Shown here one piece after another: positions 25,163 through 33,244 of a DNA stretch of 64,000 bases. The position numbers were made by a program, and so were the translations under genes. The DNA lies in assembly GCF_000518685.1 (NCBI RefSeq), contig NZ_JAEB01000011.1, forward strand, positions 54,728-118,727, read 5' to 3'. Source of the DNA: Eubacterium xylanophilum ATCC 35991. Its GTDB lineage: Bacteria > Bacillota > Clostridia > Lachnospirales > Lachnospiraceae. The notes below the pieces were generated by a model, which saw only the letters and a list, made by a program, of their open reading frames with translations, had not been told where the DNA came from and searched no databases. Positions within the stretch are counted from its first letter, which is position 1, and each line of letters opens with the position of its first letter.

Positions 25163-25643
25163 CAAGTCTTTTCCCCTCTCGGGGCATGCCAAACCCTCTT
25201 TTTTCAAATAGGCATGCCCCTCAATCCTTATCAATCAAGTCTCTCCCCTTCTCGGGGCATGCCAAATTCTTCTTTTTCAAATAGGCATGCCCCTCAACCC
25301 TTATCAATCAAGTCTATCCCCTTCTCGGGGCATGCCAAATCCTTCTTTTTCAAATAGGCATGCCCCTCAATCCTTATCAATCAAGTCTCTCCCCTTCTCG
25401 GGGCATGCCAAATCCTTCTTTTTCAAATAGGCATGCCCCTCAACCCTTATCAATCAAGTCTTTTCCCCTCTCGGGGCATGCCAAATCTTCTTTTTTCAAA
25501 TAGGCATGCCCCTCAATCCTTATCAATCAAGTCTATCCCCTTCTCGGGGCATGCCAAATCTTCTTTTTTCAAATAGGCATGCCTCTCAATCCTTATCAAT
25601 CAAGTCTATCCCCTTCTCGGGGCATGCCAAATCCTTCTTTTTC
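25163..25643. repeat. 73-nt tandem repeat array, seven units, hairpin-forming
   Basis: GGGGCATGCC starts at 25181, 25254, 25327, 25400, 25473, 25546 and 25619, an exact 73-nt period. Each complete unit has CCCCTTCTCGGGG, then GGGGCATGCC paired with GGCATGCCCC across a 20-nt AT-rich loop, then TCAATCCTTATCAATCAAGTC. Units differ by only a few bases, and the last is cut after CCTTCTTTTT. As 73 is not a multiple of 3 it is not a coding repeat. The array fills most of the gap before the ABC-F promoter. Confidence 0.95.
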
Positions 25644-25657
25644 TCTCTTCCCCTCCC

Positions 25658-25686
25658 TTGTAATATTCCCCAGTTTACAATATAAT
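25658..25686 (+). promoter_or_regulatory. SigA promoter of the ABC-F gene
   Basis: TTGTAA (25658-25663), 17 nt, TATAAT (25681-25686). A hairpin repeat copy begins 2 nt later, so the transcript would start inside it. Confidence 0.8.
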
Positions 25687-25687
25687 A

Positions 25688-25720
25688 GTCTTACGACCAC
25701 AGGGAGCAAGACCAGCAACA
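25688..25720 (+). repeat. Partial hairpin repeat at the ABC-F transcription start
   Basis: GTCTTACGACCACAGGGAG then CAAGACCAGCAACA. The tail GCGTTTCC is missing. One arm base is changed (GTAAGAC to GCAAGAC). Confidence 0.75.
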
Positions 25721-25751
25721 CATCCCTAAAAACAAAGATTTGAGGTAAATT

Positions 25752-27557
25752 ATGAACATCTTAAATATTGAAAATATATCAAAAACATATATGTCCAAGA
25801 CCGTTTTGAGCGGAGTCAGTATTGGAATTGATGATTCTGACAAGATAGGTGTAGTGGGTACCAACGGTACGGGAAAGTCCACGCTACTGGGAATTGTAGC
25901 AGGAACTATTACCGCAGATGAGGGAGAAATTGTCAAAGGAAATAGTGTGAGAATTTCTTATCTTCCGCAGAATCCCGTGTTTGATGATGACAAAACTGTG
26001 CTTGAGAATATCACGCAGAGTATTTTTTCCGGGGGCGATAACTGGGATAAAATGGGAGAGATTAAGGCGAATCTAGCGAAGATGGGGATTGAGGATCCAG
26101 AGTGTAATCCAGCCATACTTTCAGGTGGGCAGAAAAAGAGAGCTGCGCTGGTAGGGGCTATCATGATGCCAGCGGATCTTCTCATATTGGATGAGCCGAC
26201 CAACCATCTTGATTCGGAGATGATTGAGTGGTTGGAGGACTATCTTCAGCGTTTTAAAGGGGCAATTCTCATGGTTACCCATGACAGGTATTTTCTTGAT
26301 GAAGTTACGAATCAGATTGTGGAGCTGGACAAGGGCAGTGCATACCGTTATGAGGCCAATTATTCGGGATTTCTGGAGTTAAAGCAACAGAGACTTGATT
26401 ATGAGCTTGCTGCCGAAAGGAAAGCAGCCACTCTTTACAAGAAGGATTTGGCTTGGATGTTACGAGGAGCAAGAGCCCGTTCTACAAAGCAAAAGGCTCA
26501 TATACAGAGGTTTGAGGCGCTTAATAACAGGGAGCGTCCCGAGGAGGAGAGACAGGTTACACTCAGTTCTCTTCCCTCCAGAATGGGCAACAAGACAATT
26601 ATTCTCGATGGAATTTCTAAGAGTTATGATGGGAGAAGTATATTTAAGAACTTTACGTATACTTTCAACAAATTAGACCGAGTGGGGATTATCGGCCCAA
26701 ACGGCTGTGGCAAATCAACGCTTATGAAGTGCATCATGGGGCAAGTTTCACTGGATTCCGGCAATATAGAGATCGGTCAAACTATCAAAATAGGGTACTT
26801 TAGTCAGGAAAATGAAGCGCTTGATGAGAGCAGTCGTGTCATCGACTATATCAAGGATACCGCCGAATTCATTCACACATCTGAAGGACTTGTCTCTGCT
26901 TCCAACATGTGTGAGCGCTTCTTATTCGAGGGGGATCTCAAGTATGCGCCGATTGCCAAGCTTTCCGGTGGCGAGAAGAGAAGACTCTACCTTCTGAAAG
27001 TACTTATGTCCGCTCCAAACGTGATAATTCTAGACGAGCCAACCAACGACCTCGACATACAAACCCTAAGAATTCTCGAGGACTACCTAGACGATTTCGC
27101 CGGGATTATCATCACCGTTTCCCACGACAGATATTTTCTTGACCGCGTCGTCACGAGAATATTTTCCTTCGAAAGTGTGGGCGGAGAGCCAGTTTTGGTG
27201 CAGTCTGAGGGAGGTTACTCTGATTATCTTGCGCGTCGCAAAAAACAGGAAAATATTCCGACGAGCAAGGTGGCCAAGTCAGCACCGAGCGACAATGGAA
27301 AGGCCTATAATCAAGCACCTAAGAAAAAAACAAAGCTGTCCTTCAACGAACAGCGAGAATATGATTCCATAGAAGATGAGATTGAAAAGCTTGAGGCGAG
27401 AAGTGCTGAGCTCGACATACTTATTGCCGAATCCGCCACTGACTATTCAAAACTCGTGGAATATACCAAGGAAAAAGAAGCCGTCGACAGAGAAGCAGAA
27501 GAAAAGCTTGAGCGATTTCTGGAGCTTCAGGAACTTGTCGACAGCTTTAACAGTTGA
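25752..27557 (+). CDS. ABC-F family ATPase
   Basis: The 601-residue protein has two ABC cassettes without membrane segments: Walker A GTNGTGKSTL near residue 38 and GPNGCGKSTL near 315; signatures LSGGQKKR and LSGGEKRR; Walker B LLILDEPTNHLD and VIILDEPTNDLD. Between them is the ABC-F linker with positively charged helices (RGARARSTKQKAHIQRFEAL). The C-terminal region is an acidic coiled coil. ABC-F proteins act on the ribosome, as Uup/EttA-type translation factors or antibiotic-protection proteins. This one is closest in layout to housekeeping Uup/YdiF types, so resistance cannot be claimed. Its promoter sits next to the 73-nt array. Confidence 0.93.
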   Translation: MNILNIENISKTYMSKTVLSGVSIGIDDSDKIGVVGTNGTGKSTLLGIVAGTITADEGEIVKGNSVRISYLPQNPVFDDDKTVLENITQSIFSGGDNWDKMGEIKANLAKMGIEDPECNPAILSGGQKKRAALVGAIMMPADLLILDEPTNHLDSEMIEWLEDYLQRFKGAILMVTHDRYFLDEVTNQIVELDKGSAYRYEANYSGFLELKQQRLDYELAAERKAATLYKKDLAWMLRGARARSTKQKAHIQRFEALNNRERPEEERQVTLSSLPSRMGNKTIILDGISKSYDGRSIFKNFTYTFNKLDRVGIIGPNGCGKSTLMKCIMGQVSLDSGNIEIGQTIKIGYFSQENEALDESSRVIDYIKDTAEFIHTSEGLVSASNMCERFLFEGDLKYAPIAKLSGGEKRRLYLLKVLMSAPNVIILDEPTNDLDIQTLRILEDYLDDFAGIIITVSHDRYFLDRVVTRIFSFESVGGEPVLVQSEGGYSDYLARRKKQENIPTSKVAKSAPSDNGKAYNQAPKKKTKLSFNEQREYDSIEDEIEKLEARSAELDILIAESATDYSKLVEYTKEKEAVDREAEEKLERFLELQELVDSFNS

Positions 27558-27558
27558 T

Positions 27559-29829
27559 TTAATTTCTCATACGAAACACTCTATACTTGTACCAGAGGTA
27601 TAGCTTGCCCTTGTCCTTTTTCAGATACTCCATCAGAGCCAGCTGATTATCTACGGCCTCCATTAGCATAGACGTATCTACGGACTTGGAGGCATAGGCC
27701 ACAAGCTCACATTGCTTGATATAATCGATTCCGCCTATGCCATTTCGGCTTGCTCTATTGTAGAATTCTTCCAGAGTCTCCCCTTGTTCTAGCCTGAAAC
27801 CTAGTAGGCGGAGCACGTAAAAGTTTCTATAACATATTAGCCTAAATCTTGACTCTTCATTCATGCGTCTGAAACTGATTTCTGTAATTAATCTGTCTAC
27901 TCCCAGGAAGATGAGGGCAAACAAGACTACGGCCCCCAAGATTAGGAGCGCAAATATTACCTTGCCCATCACATCTATATTCTGCACATCGCTATCCGGC
28001 TCTTCCCTGTTTTCTTCCGCCTCATGCTCGAGTTCTTGCTCAAGAGCATAATTTTTCTTGATACCGGTATGTGCATCTCTAGTCTCCTTGATTGTGCTCC
28101 AGGAATCCTTAAAATCACGACCGGGCGTCGGCTCAAAGGGAATCCATCCTATGCCGTCGATATAGGCCTCCGGCCATGCATGAGCCATATCTGAACTAAC
28201 TTCCACCTTATCATTCCAGTCCTCTGCCACCAAAAATCCCTGAACAAATCTCGCAGGAATCCCCTCAGCTCGTGCCATCAGCACAAATGCAGTGGCAAAG
28301 TAATTACAATATCCCTTCTTTTGTTCTAAGATAAAATAGTCCAAAAATGCTTCCGGTGAATTTACATATTCCGGCATTTTCCCCGGTGTCTCTGTATATT
28401 CAAAGCCACTCAAGAATGACTCTATTGCCGCCAACTTATCATATGATGTCTTAGCTTCACTCGTCTTCTCCGCAAGGATATTTTCCACTCTGTCTGAGAG
28501 CTTAGTCTCCGGCAGAAAGCGCCGATTAATGGTCTCTTTGTAGCGTTGATATGCATCAAAGGATGTACCCAGATTTCTCTTTCCCGTTCCATCCGACCAG
28601 TCCAGAACTATATTTTGAATGTCTATTCTTGACATCATTTCTTCCCAGTTTTTCGCATTTGCCCCCTTGGCTTGGCGGAGGAATTTCTTGAAAACTTCAT
28701 TGCTCAGATTCATTCGGTAGTACGGCACACTGTACTCCAGTTCGTCATCTAGAATCTTATTTGCCACCAAGTTTCCTCCCCGCTGTTCATAGTTCTCATC
28801 TCCGATGCTATTAGGGGAAAATGCAGACTTTGCGGGTGCAAAAAAGTACTTAGTCCTAAAGTCTTCGTATCTTATCTGAAATTTCACGCGACGCAGATAA
28901 TCAACTTCATTTTCCGGATCATAGCTGTCCACAGCGCAGATTGTTTCTAGAGTATCTAGGAGATTATCCCTATTTTTTTCACTATAGCTACCGGTCCAAT
29001 TTTTACCGTCAAAACTATCCATCGTTCTACCGCGAAGATATAATGCCGGTCCCAAGCGCTCGTCGCCAGACAGCGTCATGACTACATTGTCACTGTGAGT
29101 CAGATTCCCCCACAGTGTTCCCTCTTCAGAAAATCCAACTTTTCCCTCGTATTCATCTCCCGATGTATCAAGCATGCGATCCACCATTCTTATGGTTTCT
29201 CCAATTCTATCGTATATTTGGATGACAAATTTCCAGTCGTAGGCTTCCTTCGGTGCAGGTAGCAAAAACACGATTAATACAAGGCCAACTATAAAGGGAG
29301 AAATAGTTACCATATGTCCTCGAATGTCCGTATATCCACTCTTTTTCCAGTAATGCTGCACTTCATCTGCCACGATAATAAGCATCAAGAATAGTGCTAT
29401 ATCCACCCCAATCTTAGGCAAATCATAGTCCCCCTCACTTGCCATAACCAAGATGAGACCTGCAAGAATTAGCACAAATGAGGTTCTTCTCACGGGCCGA
29501 CTATTTATCATAATCCAACCTATGACAAATCCCAGGACAGCCATACCAACCGCTGCCAAAATCCACTGGCTGCTACCGAGTAAACTCTGCCATTTTTCGG
29601 GGGGTGTGACAACGAGAGCCACACTTCCCGCAACTATCAAAGCTAGCGGCGCCAGAAACCTCAATCTGTTTTTGCCGTGTTTGACGAGGACGCAGATTCC
29701 CAGGACCACAAGTGCGCAGATGTAAGACGCAACTCCCTTTCCGGCGCTTGGCAGCTCCATCTGCACAATCCCCACAAATAGCATCGACAGCGGAAGCATA
29801 TAGAGTAATTCATAGAGAAATCCCGTCAT
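27559..29829 (-). CDS. Membrane-anchored transglutaminase-like protein (TgpA type)
   Basis: The protein of about 756 residues has six to eight N-terminal membrane segments (residues 1-215). A large extracytoplasmic region ends in a transglutaminase-like core: the catalytic Cys in KKGYCNYFATAFVLMAR, His in DMAHAWPEAYID, and GWIPFEPTPG. Another membrane segment follows near 625-645, with a cytoplasmic C-terminal domain. This TgpA/DUF3488-DUF4129 design is regularly encoded with MoxR and DUF58 genes, as here. The substrate is probably an envelope protein or peptide. ATG 29829 is chosen over GTG 29832 for its better spacing to GGAGG. Confidence 0.88.
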   Translation of the reverse strand: MTGFLYELLYMLPLSMLFVGIVQMELPSAGKGVASYICALVVLGICVLVKHGKNRLRFLAPLALIVAGSVALVVTPPEKWQSLLGSSQWILAAVGMAVLGFVIGWIMINSRPVRRTSFVLILAGLILVMASEGDYDLPKIGVDIALFLMLIIVADEVQHYWKKSGYTDIRGHMVTISPFIVGLVLIVFLLPAPKEAYDWKFVIQIYDRIGETIRMVDRMLDTSGDEYEGKVGFSEEGTLWGNLTHSDNVVMTLSGDERLGPALYLRGRTMDSFDGKNWTGSYSEKNRDNLLDTLETICAVDSYDPENEVDYLRRVKFQIRYEDFRTKYFFAPAKSAFSPNSIGDENYEQRGGNLVANKILDDELEYSVPYYRMNLSNEVFKKFLRQAKGANAKNWEEMMSRIDIQNIVLDWSDGTGKRNLGTSFDAYQRYKETINRRFLPETKLSDRVENILAEKTSEAKTSYDKLAAIESFLSGFEYTETPGKMPEYVNSPEAFLDYFILEQKKGYCNYFATAFVLMARAEGIPARFVQGFLVAEDWNDKVEVSSDMAHAWPEAYIDGIGWIPFEPTPGRDFKDSWSTIKETRDAHTGIKKNYALEQELEHEAEENREEPDSDVQNIDVMGKVIFALLILGAVVLFALIFLGVDRLITEISFRRMNEESRFRLICYRNFYVLRLLGFRLEQGETLEEFYNRASRNGIGGIDYIKQCELVAYASKSVDTSMLMEAVDNQLALMEYLKKDKGKLYLWYKYRVFRMRN

Positions 29830-30995
29830 CACATCACCTCCGTCAAGTCCGCTTCTGTCCCGATGCGGCGGATTTCCACGCCGGGGATTCGCTCGTCTGG
29901 CAAGTTGTCAGGGACATCGTCTCTCACCAAATAAACCACGGAAAAAACGTTGTTTTCGTGGAGAATTCTCACGAAATTATGCACCTGTTCAGTCCATTCT
30001 CTTATTATAAGAAAAATGCTCCGACACTTGAACAAATCCGGTCGCTTGCAGGTTTCTTCAAACAAGTATCCCTCTGAAAAATCTTCGCGAAATGACACAA
30101 GAGACATATTTTCATAAAACCTGTCAAACTGCCCCAAACCGTATATGCGAGTCTCCTCTAACTTGGTTGCTGATACATGATATGATTGAATCGGAATATT
30201 TTTCTTCGAAAATAACATGCCAAGCGCCACTGCTGCCTCTAACATCTTGTTCTCCACCGGGAGGTAAATCATGGGGTCATCTGAACAGCGCTCGGTTCCA
30301 ATGAGAATTCCCACGCCCTCCTTCTCATCGCTAATTCTATTGTGAATTAGCATCTCACCTGTTCTGGCTGTGGCCTTCCAATTGACCATTCTAAGGTCGT
30401 CTCCGGGTTCATACTTTCGAAGTAATACATCCTTATCTACGGGATTTAGGCCGGTATTGGCAGAGACCAGTTGCGGTACATCAATTGCCGCAAGGTTTTC
30501 CAATTCGATTTTAGCCGGTCTAACCACCACCGTTTTGGGCTCTCTATTGCGATATGATATGGAGAATAGGTGAAGGAAATCCTGGAGCTCTACAGTCTTG
30601 ATTCCCACCTCGTACTCGCCTCTGTACTTGCAGGTGAGTTTGGTCTCCTCCTCGATTCCCGTTTTAGGTAAAAACTCATACTCTACATCATCATCCAATC
30701 CTGTAATGGTTGAAAAAGAAGAGTAGAATTTGACGCGAATGCTGACAAATGCAAAGTAAAATTCATTGATTAGTATAAAGCGAAAAGGTGTGACCTGCCC
30801 GGCCACAAGATACTTTTTGTCAATTTCCTGATAAATGTGAAAAAAAGAATATACGTACAGAAGGTAGGCAAAACAAACAACCGGCACAAATGTAAACAAC
30901 GCAAAAAATCCATAGCTTATGGGACCGCCAAAAAAGCTAATCCCCACTAAGGATAAAATCCACAATATGGCTAGTATTATTCGATTACGTCTCAT
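29829..30995 (-). CDS. DUF58 domain membrane protein
   Basis: The 388-residue protein has two N-terminal membrane segments (about 5-50) and a DUF58 domain with the diagnostic DLRMVNWKATARTGEMLIHN near residues 200-220. DUF58 is a von Willebrand-A-like fold found almost always with a MoxR ATPase and often a transglutaminase. The three are thought to act together on membrane or envelope complexes. It overlaps the transglutaminase start and follows the MoxR gene by 17 nt, so the order MoxR-DUF58-transglutaminase is classical. Confidence 0.9.
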   Translation of the reverse strand: MRRNRIILAILWILSLVGISFFGGPISYGFFALFTFVPVVCFAYLLYVYSFFHIYQEIDKKYLVAGQVTPFRFILINEFYFAFVSIRVKFYSSFSTITGLDDDVEYEFLPKTGIEEETKLTCKYRGEYEVGIKTVELQDFLHLFSISYRNREPKTVVVRPAKIELENLAAIDVPQLVSANTGLNPVDKDVLLRKYEPGDDLRMVNWKATARTGEMLIHNRISDEKEGVGILIGTERCSDDPMIYLPVENKMLEAAVALGMLFSKKNIPIQSYHVSATKLEETRIYGLGQFDRFYENMSLVSFREDFSEGYLFEETCKRPDLFKCRSIFLIIREWTEQVHNFVRILHENNVFSVVYLVRDDVPDNLPDERIPGVEIRRIGTEADLTEVM

Positions 30996-31012
30996 ATACC
31001 CCTCGATTCTAA

Positions 31013-31930
31013 TTACTCAAATGGAATCGTAGCCTGAACCATAAGTTCTTTTAGCAATCGATCCACATCATCCCCGTGAATCTTTGCCTCAGGAAGAAGT
31101 GTCAGACGATGGTGAAGAACATTTATCGCAACTGCCTTCACATCATCCGGCTTCACAAAATCTCTTCCCGACAGATATGCCTTGGCCTGAGAAGTTCTAA
31201 TAAGCGCAAGCATTGCCCTTGGACTTGCTCCGAGAACAAAGCGTTTTTCCTCTCTTGTTAGTCTTACAATATCCTGAATGTATTTGATCATGTTGTCGCT
31301 GAGGGAAACCTTCTCCACTTCCCCCTTAATCTTGATAACATCTTCTGAAGTGCAGACACTCTTTACCGTATCTACAGTCTTTCCCGATATGAAATTCTTA
31401 GCTAAGCGCCACTCTTCAGATGCCTCGGGATAGCCCAATGACAGTCGCATCATAAAGCGGTCCATCTGGGCTTCCGGCAACGGATAAGTCCCCAGAAACT
31501 CCACCGGATTCTGCGTTGCAATAACCATAAAAGGTTGTGGAAGTCCATAGGTTCGGCCATCCACTGTCACTTTCCCCTCAGACATGGTTTCTAACAAGCT
31601 CGCTTGAGTTTTGGGCGAGGTTCTGTTGATCTCATCTGCCAGCAGAATCTGATGCATAACAGCGCCTTCTCTATAAGAAAATTCTCCTGTCTTGGCATTG
31701 TAAACAGAAGTGCCGATAACATCCCCCGGCAAAGTGTCCGGTGTAAACTGTATACGCCCAAAATCACAATCCATAGAATTGGCGATAATCCTTGCCAGGG
31801 TGGTTTTACCCACCCCCGGCACATCTTCCAGTAGGACATGACCACCTGCAAGCAAACATATCAGAACATTTTCCGCTATGTCCTTTTGTCCCACAAAGTA
31901 TTCATTAATCTGCATTAATAGTTTTTCCAT
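31013..31930 (-). CDS. MoxR-family AAA+ ATPase
   Basis: The 305-residue protein has Walker A LEDVPGVGKTTLARI (near 40), Walker B LLADEINRTSPKTQASLLE, sensor VIATQNPVE, and the C-terminal lid with LGASPRAMLALIRTSQAKA. This is the full MoxR layout and length. It is a probable chaperone-like ATPase assembling or activating the products of the following DUF58 and transglutaminase genes. It follows the LiaF-like gene by 36 nt and is likely in the LytTR-led operon. Confidence 0.93.
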   Translation of the reverse strand: MEKLLMQINEYFVGQKDIAENVLICLLAGGHVLLEDVPGVGKTTLARIIANSMDCDFGRIQFTPDTLPGDVIGTSVYNAKTGEFSYREGAVMHQILLADEINRTSPKTQASLLETMSEGKVTVDGRTYGLPQPFMVIATQNPVEFLGTYPLPEAQMDRFMMRLSLGYPEASEEWRLAKNFISGKTVDTVKSVCTSEDVIKIKGEVEKVSLSDNMIKYIQDIVRLTREEKRFVLGASPRAMLALIRTSQAKAYLSGRDFVKPDDVKAVAINVLHHRLTLLPEAKIHGDDVDRLLKELMVQATIPFE

Positions 31931-31966
31931 TATATACCCCTTCCGTTAAAATCCCGAAGTCCTCTT

Positions 31967-32692
31967 TTATATATAAATTATCTTAAGTTCCCCAAAACTT
32001 ACATTTCCCTCGATTATAACCGTTGCAACTTTCTCGTCTGCACTATATGTATTGGCATCAATGCTTCCAAAGCTGCCGACAACGCGATTTTCTATCTCCC
32101 ATTTTCTTGGGATGTAAAGTATGGTCTCGCCGAAGCTGTTATTCACGGATATAGTGGCAAACTCCGATGTAATATTAGCTCCATCAAAGTAAACTTTCAT
32201 CTCTCCAAAACTGTTGGAGATGTCAGCATGTATCAGGTTCTGAGACTTGATATATCTAGTGGATCCGCCGAATGTGTTCTTCTCATATACGTAATCCCCG
32301 TCGGATGATGCTATGTTCTCGACGAATACATTGCCGTGTGATTCTCTGAACTCCTTGGCTCTTGCCTTATACTTACTCCTGTTTATGCTTTTGCGAAAAA
32401 TCAAGTTCAGGCCTATTGTTCCGAATGCAGCGACAAGTATGATAGGCCATGGAACCAGCTTTTCCGGTATCCCAAGTGGCTGAGAGTAGATTATGAGCAA
32501 GAATGCTGATGAGAAAAGAACTCCACCGAAACTGAGCTTAACTAAGCTCTTGATAAGGCATGCGGCCAACACAACCGATAGAACTATCGCAGTCGGGCCA
32601 ATGCCCATTGTGTAACCCATTGCATTTAGAACTATAAGCACTGCTGCCACAAGGAACAGCGCACCGATAAATATAGAATTACTATCTTTCAT
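31967..32692 (-). CDS. LiaF/YvqF-like membrane protein
   Basis: The 241-residue protein has four hydrophobic segments in residues 8-105, then a soluble C-terminal domain (about 120-241) of the LiaF_C/YvqF type with repeated NSFGE-like strands (SNSFGEMKVYFDG, VNNSFGETILYIP, VGSFGSIDAN, NVSFGELKII). In Bacillus LiaF dampens the cell-envelope stress sensor LiaRS. Here no LiaS histidine kinase is present and the regulator is a LytTR protein encoded just upstream with an 11-nt overlap. It is a membrane partner or sensor for that regulator by inference. Confidence 0.85.
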   Translation of the reverse strand: MKDSNSIFIGALFLVAAVLIVLNAMGYTMGIGPTAIVLSVVLAACLIKSLVKLSFGGVLFSSAFLLIIYSQPLGIPEKLVPWPIILVAAFGTIGLNLIFRKSINRSKYKARAKEFRESHGNVFVENIASSDGDYVYEKNTFGGSTRYIKSQNLIHADISNSFGEMKVYFDGANITSEFATISVNNSFGETILYIPRKWEIENRVVGSFGSIDANTYSADEKVATVIIEGNVSFGELKIIYI

Positions 32693-33146
32693 ATGAATAC
32701 CTCTCTTCTAATTTGATTTTCAATGCTTTGTAGTAGGATCTGGACACATATACTTCCTTGACAGAGTTGTCAAACTGGACAACACTGGTGGATGTAATAT
32801 TCTTGGTCAGAGAATAAATCTTGCTCGTATTGAGTATCGTAGATTTTGATACGCGGATAAAGTTTCCCGGCAACATTTCTTCTAGCTCATACAAGCGATA
32901 TTTGGTTTGAAACATATTGTCCCCGGTATGTGCACTAATACCGTCGGAACTTGTCTCAAAAAACAGTATTTGGTCCAATGGGACGTAGAACTCTTTGTCA
33001 TCTTTGTACAAAACAAAGTTCTGTCCTCGACCGATGATATCTGAAACCTTTTTCTGAATAGCTAGAATCTGTGGATCTATATTCCTGCAATTAATCACCA
33101 CTTCATCTTCTTCCAGGGTTTCATCCAGATTAATTCTGATTTTCAT
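32682..33146 (-). CDS. LytTR-family DNA-binding regulator
   Basis: The 154-residue protein has an N-terminal region (1-50) without a receiver domain and a C-terminal LytTR domain: FYVPLDQILFFETSSDGISA, MFQTKYRLYELEEML, FIRVSKSTILNTSKIYSL and YVSRSYYKALK. Such stand-alone LytTR proteins usually regulate their own operon with a membrane partner, here the LiaF-like protein. The ATG at 33146 is chosen because the longer frame from 33176 would start inside the -10 element. GGAAGGGG precedes it. Two perfect 10-bp direct repeats upstream are its likely binding site. Confidence 0.88.
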   Translation of the reverse strand: MKIRINLDETLEEDEVVINCRNIDPQILAIQKKVSDIIGRGQNFVLYKDDKEFYVPLDQILFFETSSDGISAHTGDNMFQTKYRLYELEEMLPGNFIRVSKSTILNTSKIYSLTKNITSTSVVQFDNSVKEVYVSRSYYKALKIKLEERYSYER

Positions 33147-33174
33147 CCGTTTCCCCTTCCTTGCATTTTTTCTC

Positions 33175-33203
33175 ATAATACTAGAAGTTCACATAAATGT
33201 AAA
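33175..33203 (-). promoter_or_regulatory. SigA promoter of the LytTR envelope operon
   Basis: On the minus strand TTTACA (33203-33198), 17 nt, then TATTAT (33180-33175). Transcription would start near 33168 and cover LytTR, LiaF-like, MoxR, DUF58 and transglutaminase genes. Confidence 0.75.
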
Positions 33204-33213
33204 TAGCAAAAAC

Positions 33214-33244
33214 CTAAGTGGTAAGATTTTGGCACTAAGTGGTA
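33214..33244 (-). promoter_or_regulatory. Two LytTR-type direct repeats
   Basis: TACCACTTAG (minus strand) occurs at 33244-33235 and 33223-33214, spaced 21 nt, just upstream of the -35 element. Paired direct repeats of 9-10 bp two turns apart are the usual LytTR operator. The first overlaps the preA stop codon. Confidence 0.8.

Noticed and set aside
25139..25357. 72-residue plus-strand frame in the 73-nt array
   Set aside because: The repeat length is not a multiple of three, so each unit is read in a different frame. There is no ribosome site.
25163..25643. CRISPR array with regular spacing
   Set aside because: The whole 73-nt unit, including what would be spacers, is nearly identical in every copy, and no cas gene is present. 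It is a tandem repeat.
25752..27557. Antibiotic-resistance role for the ABC-F protein
   Set aside because: The family includes housekeeping factors, and no linker feature specific to protection proteins could be identified by eye.
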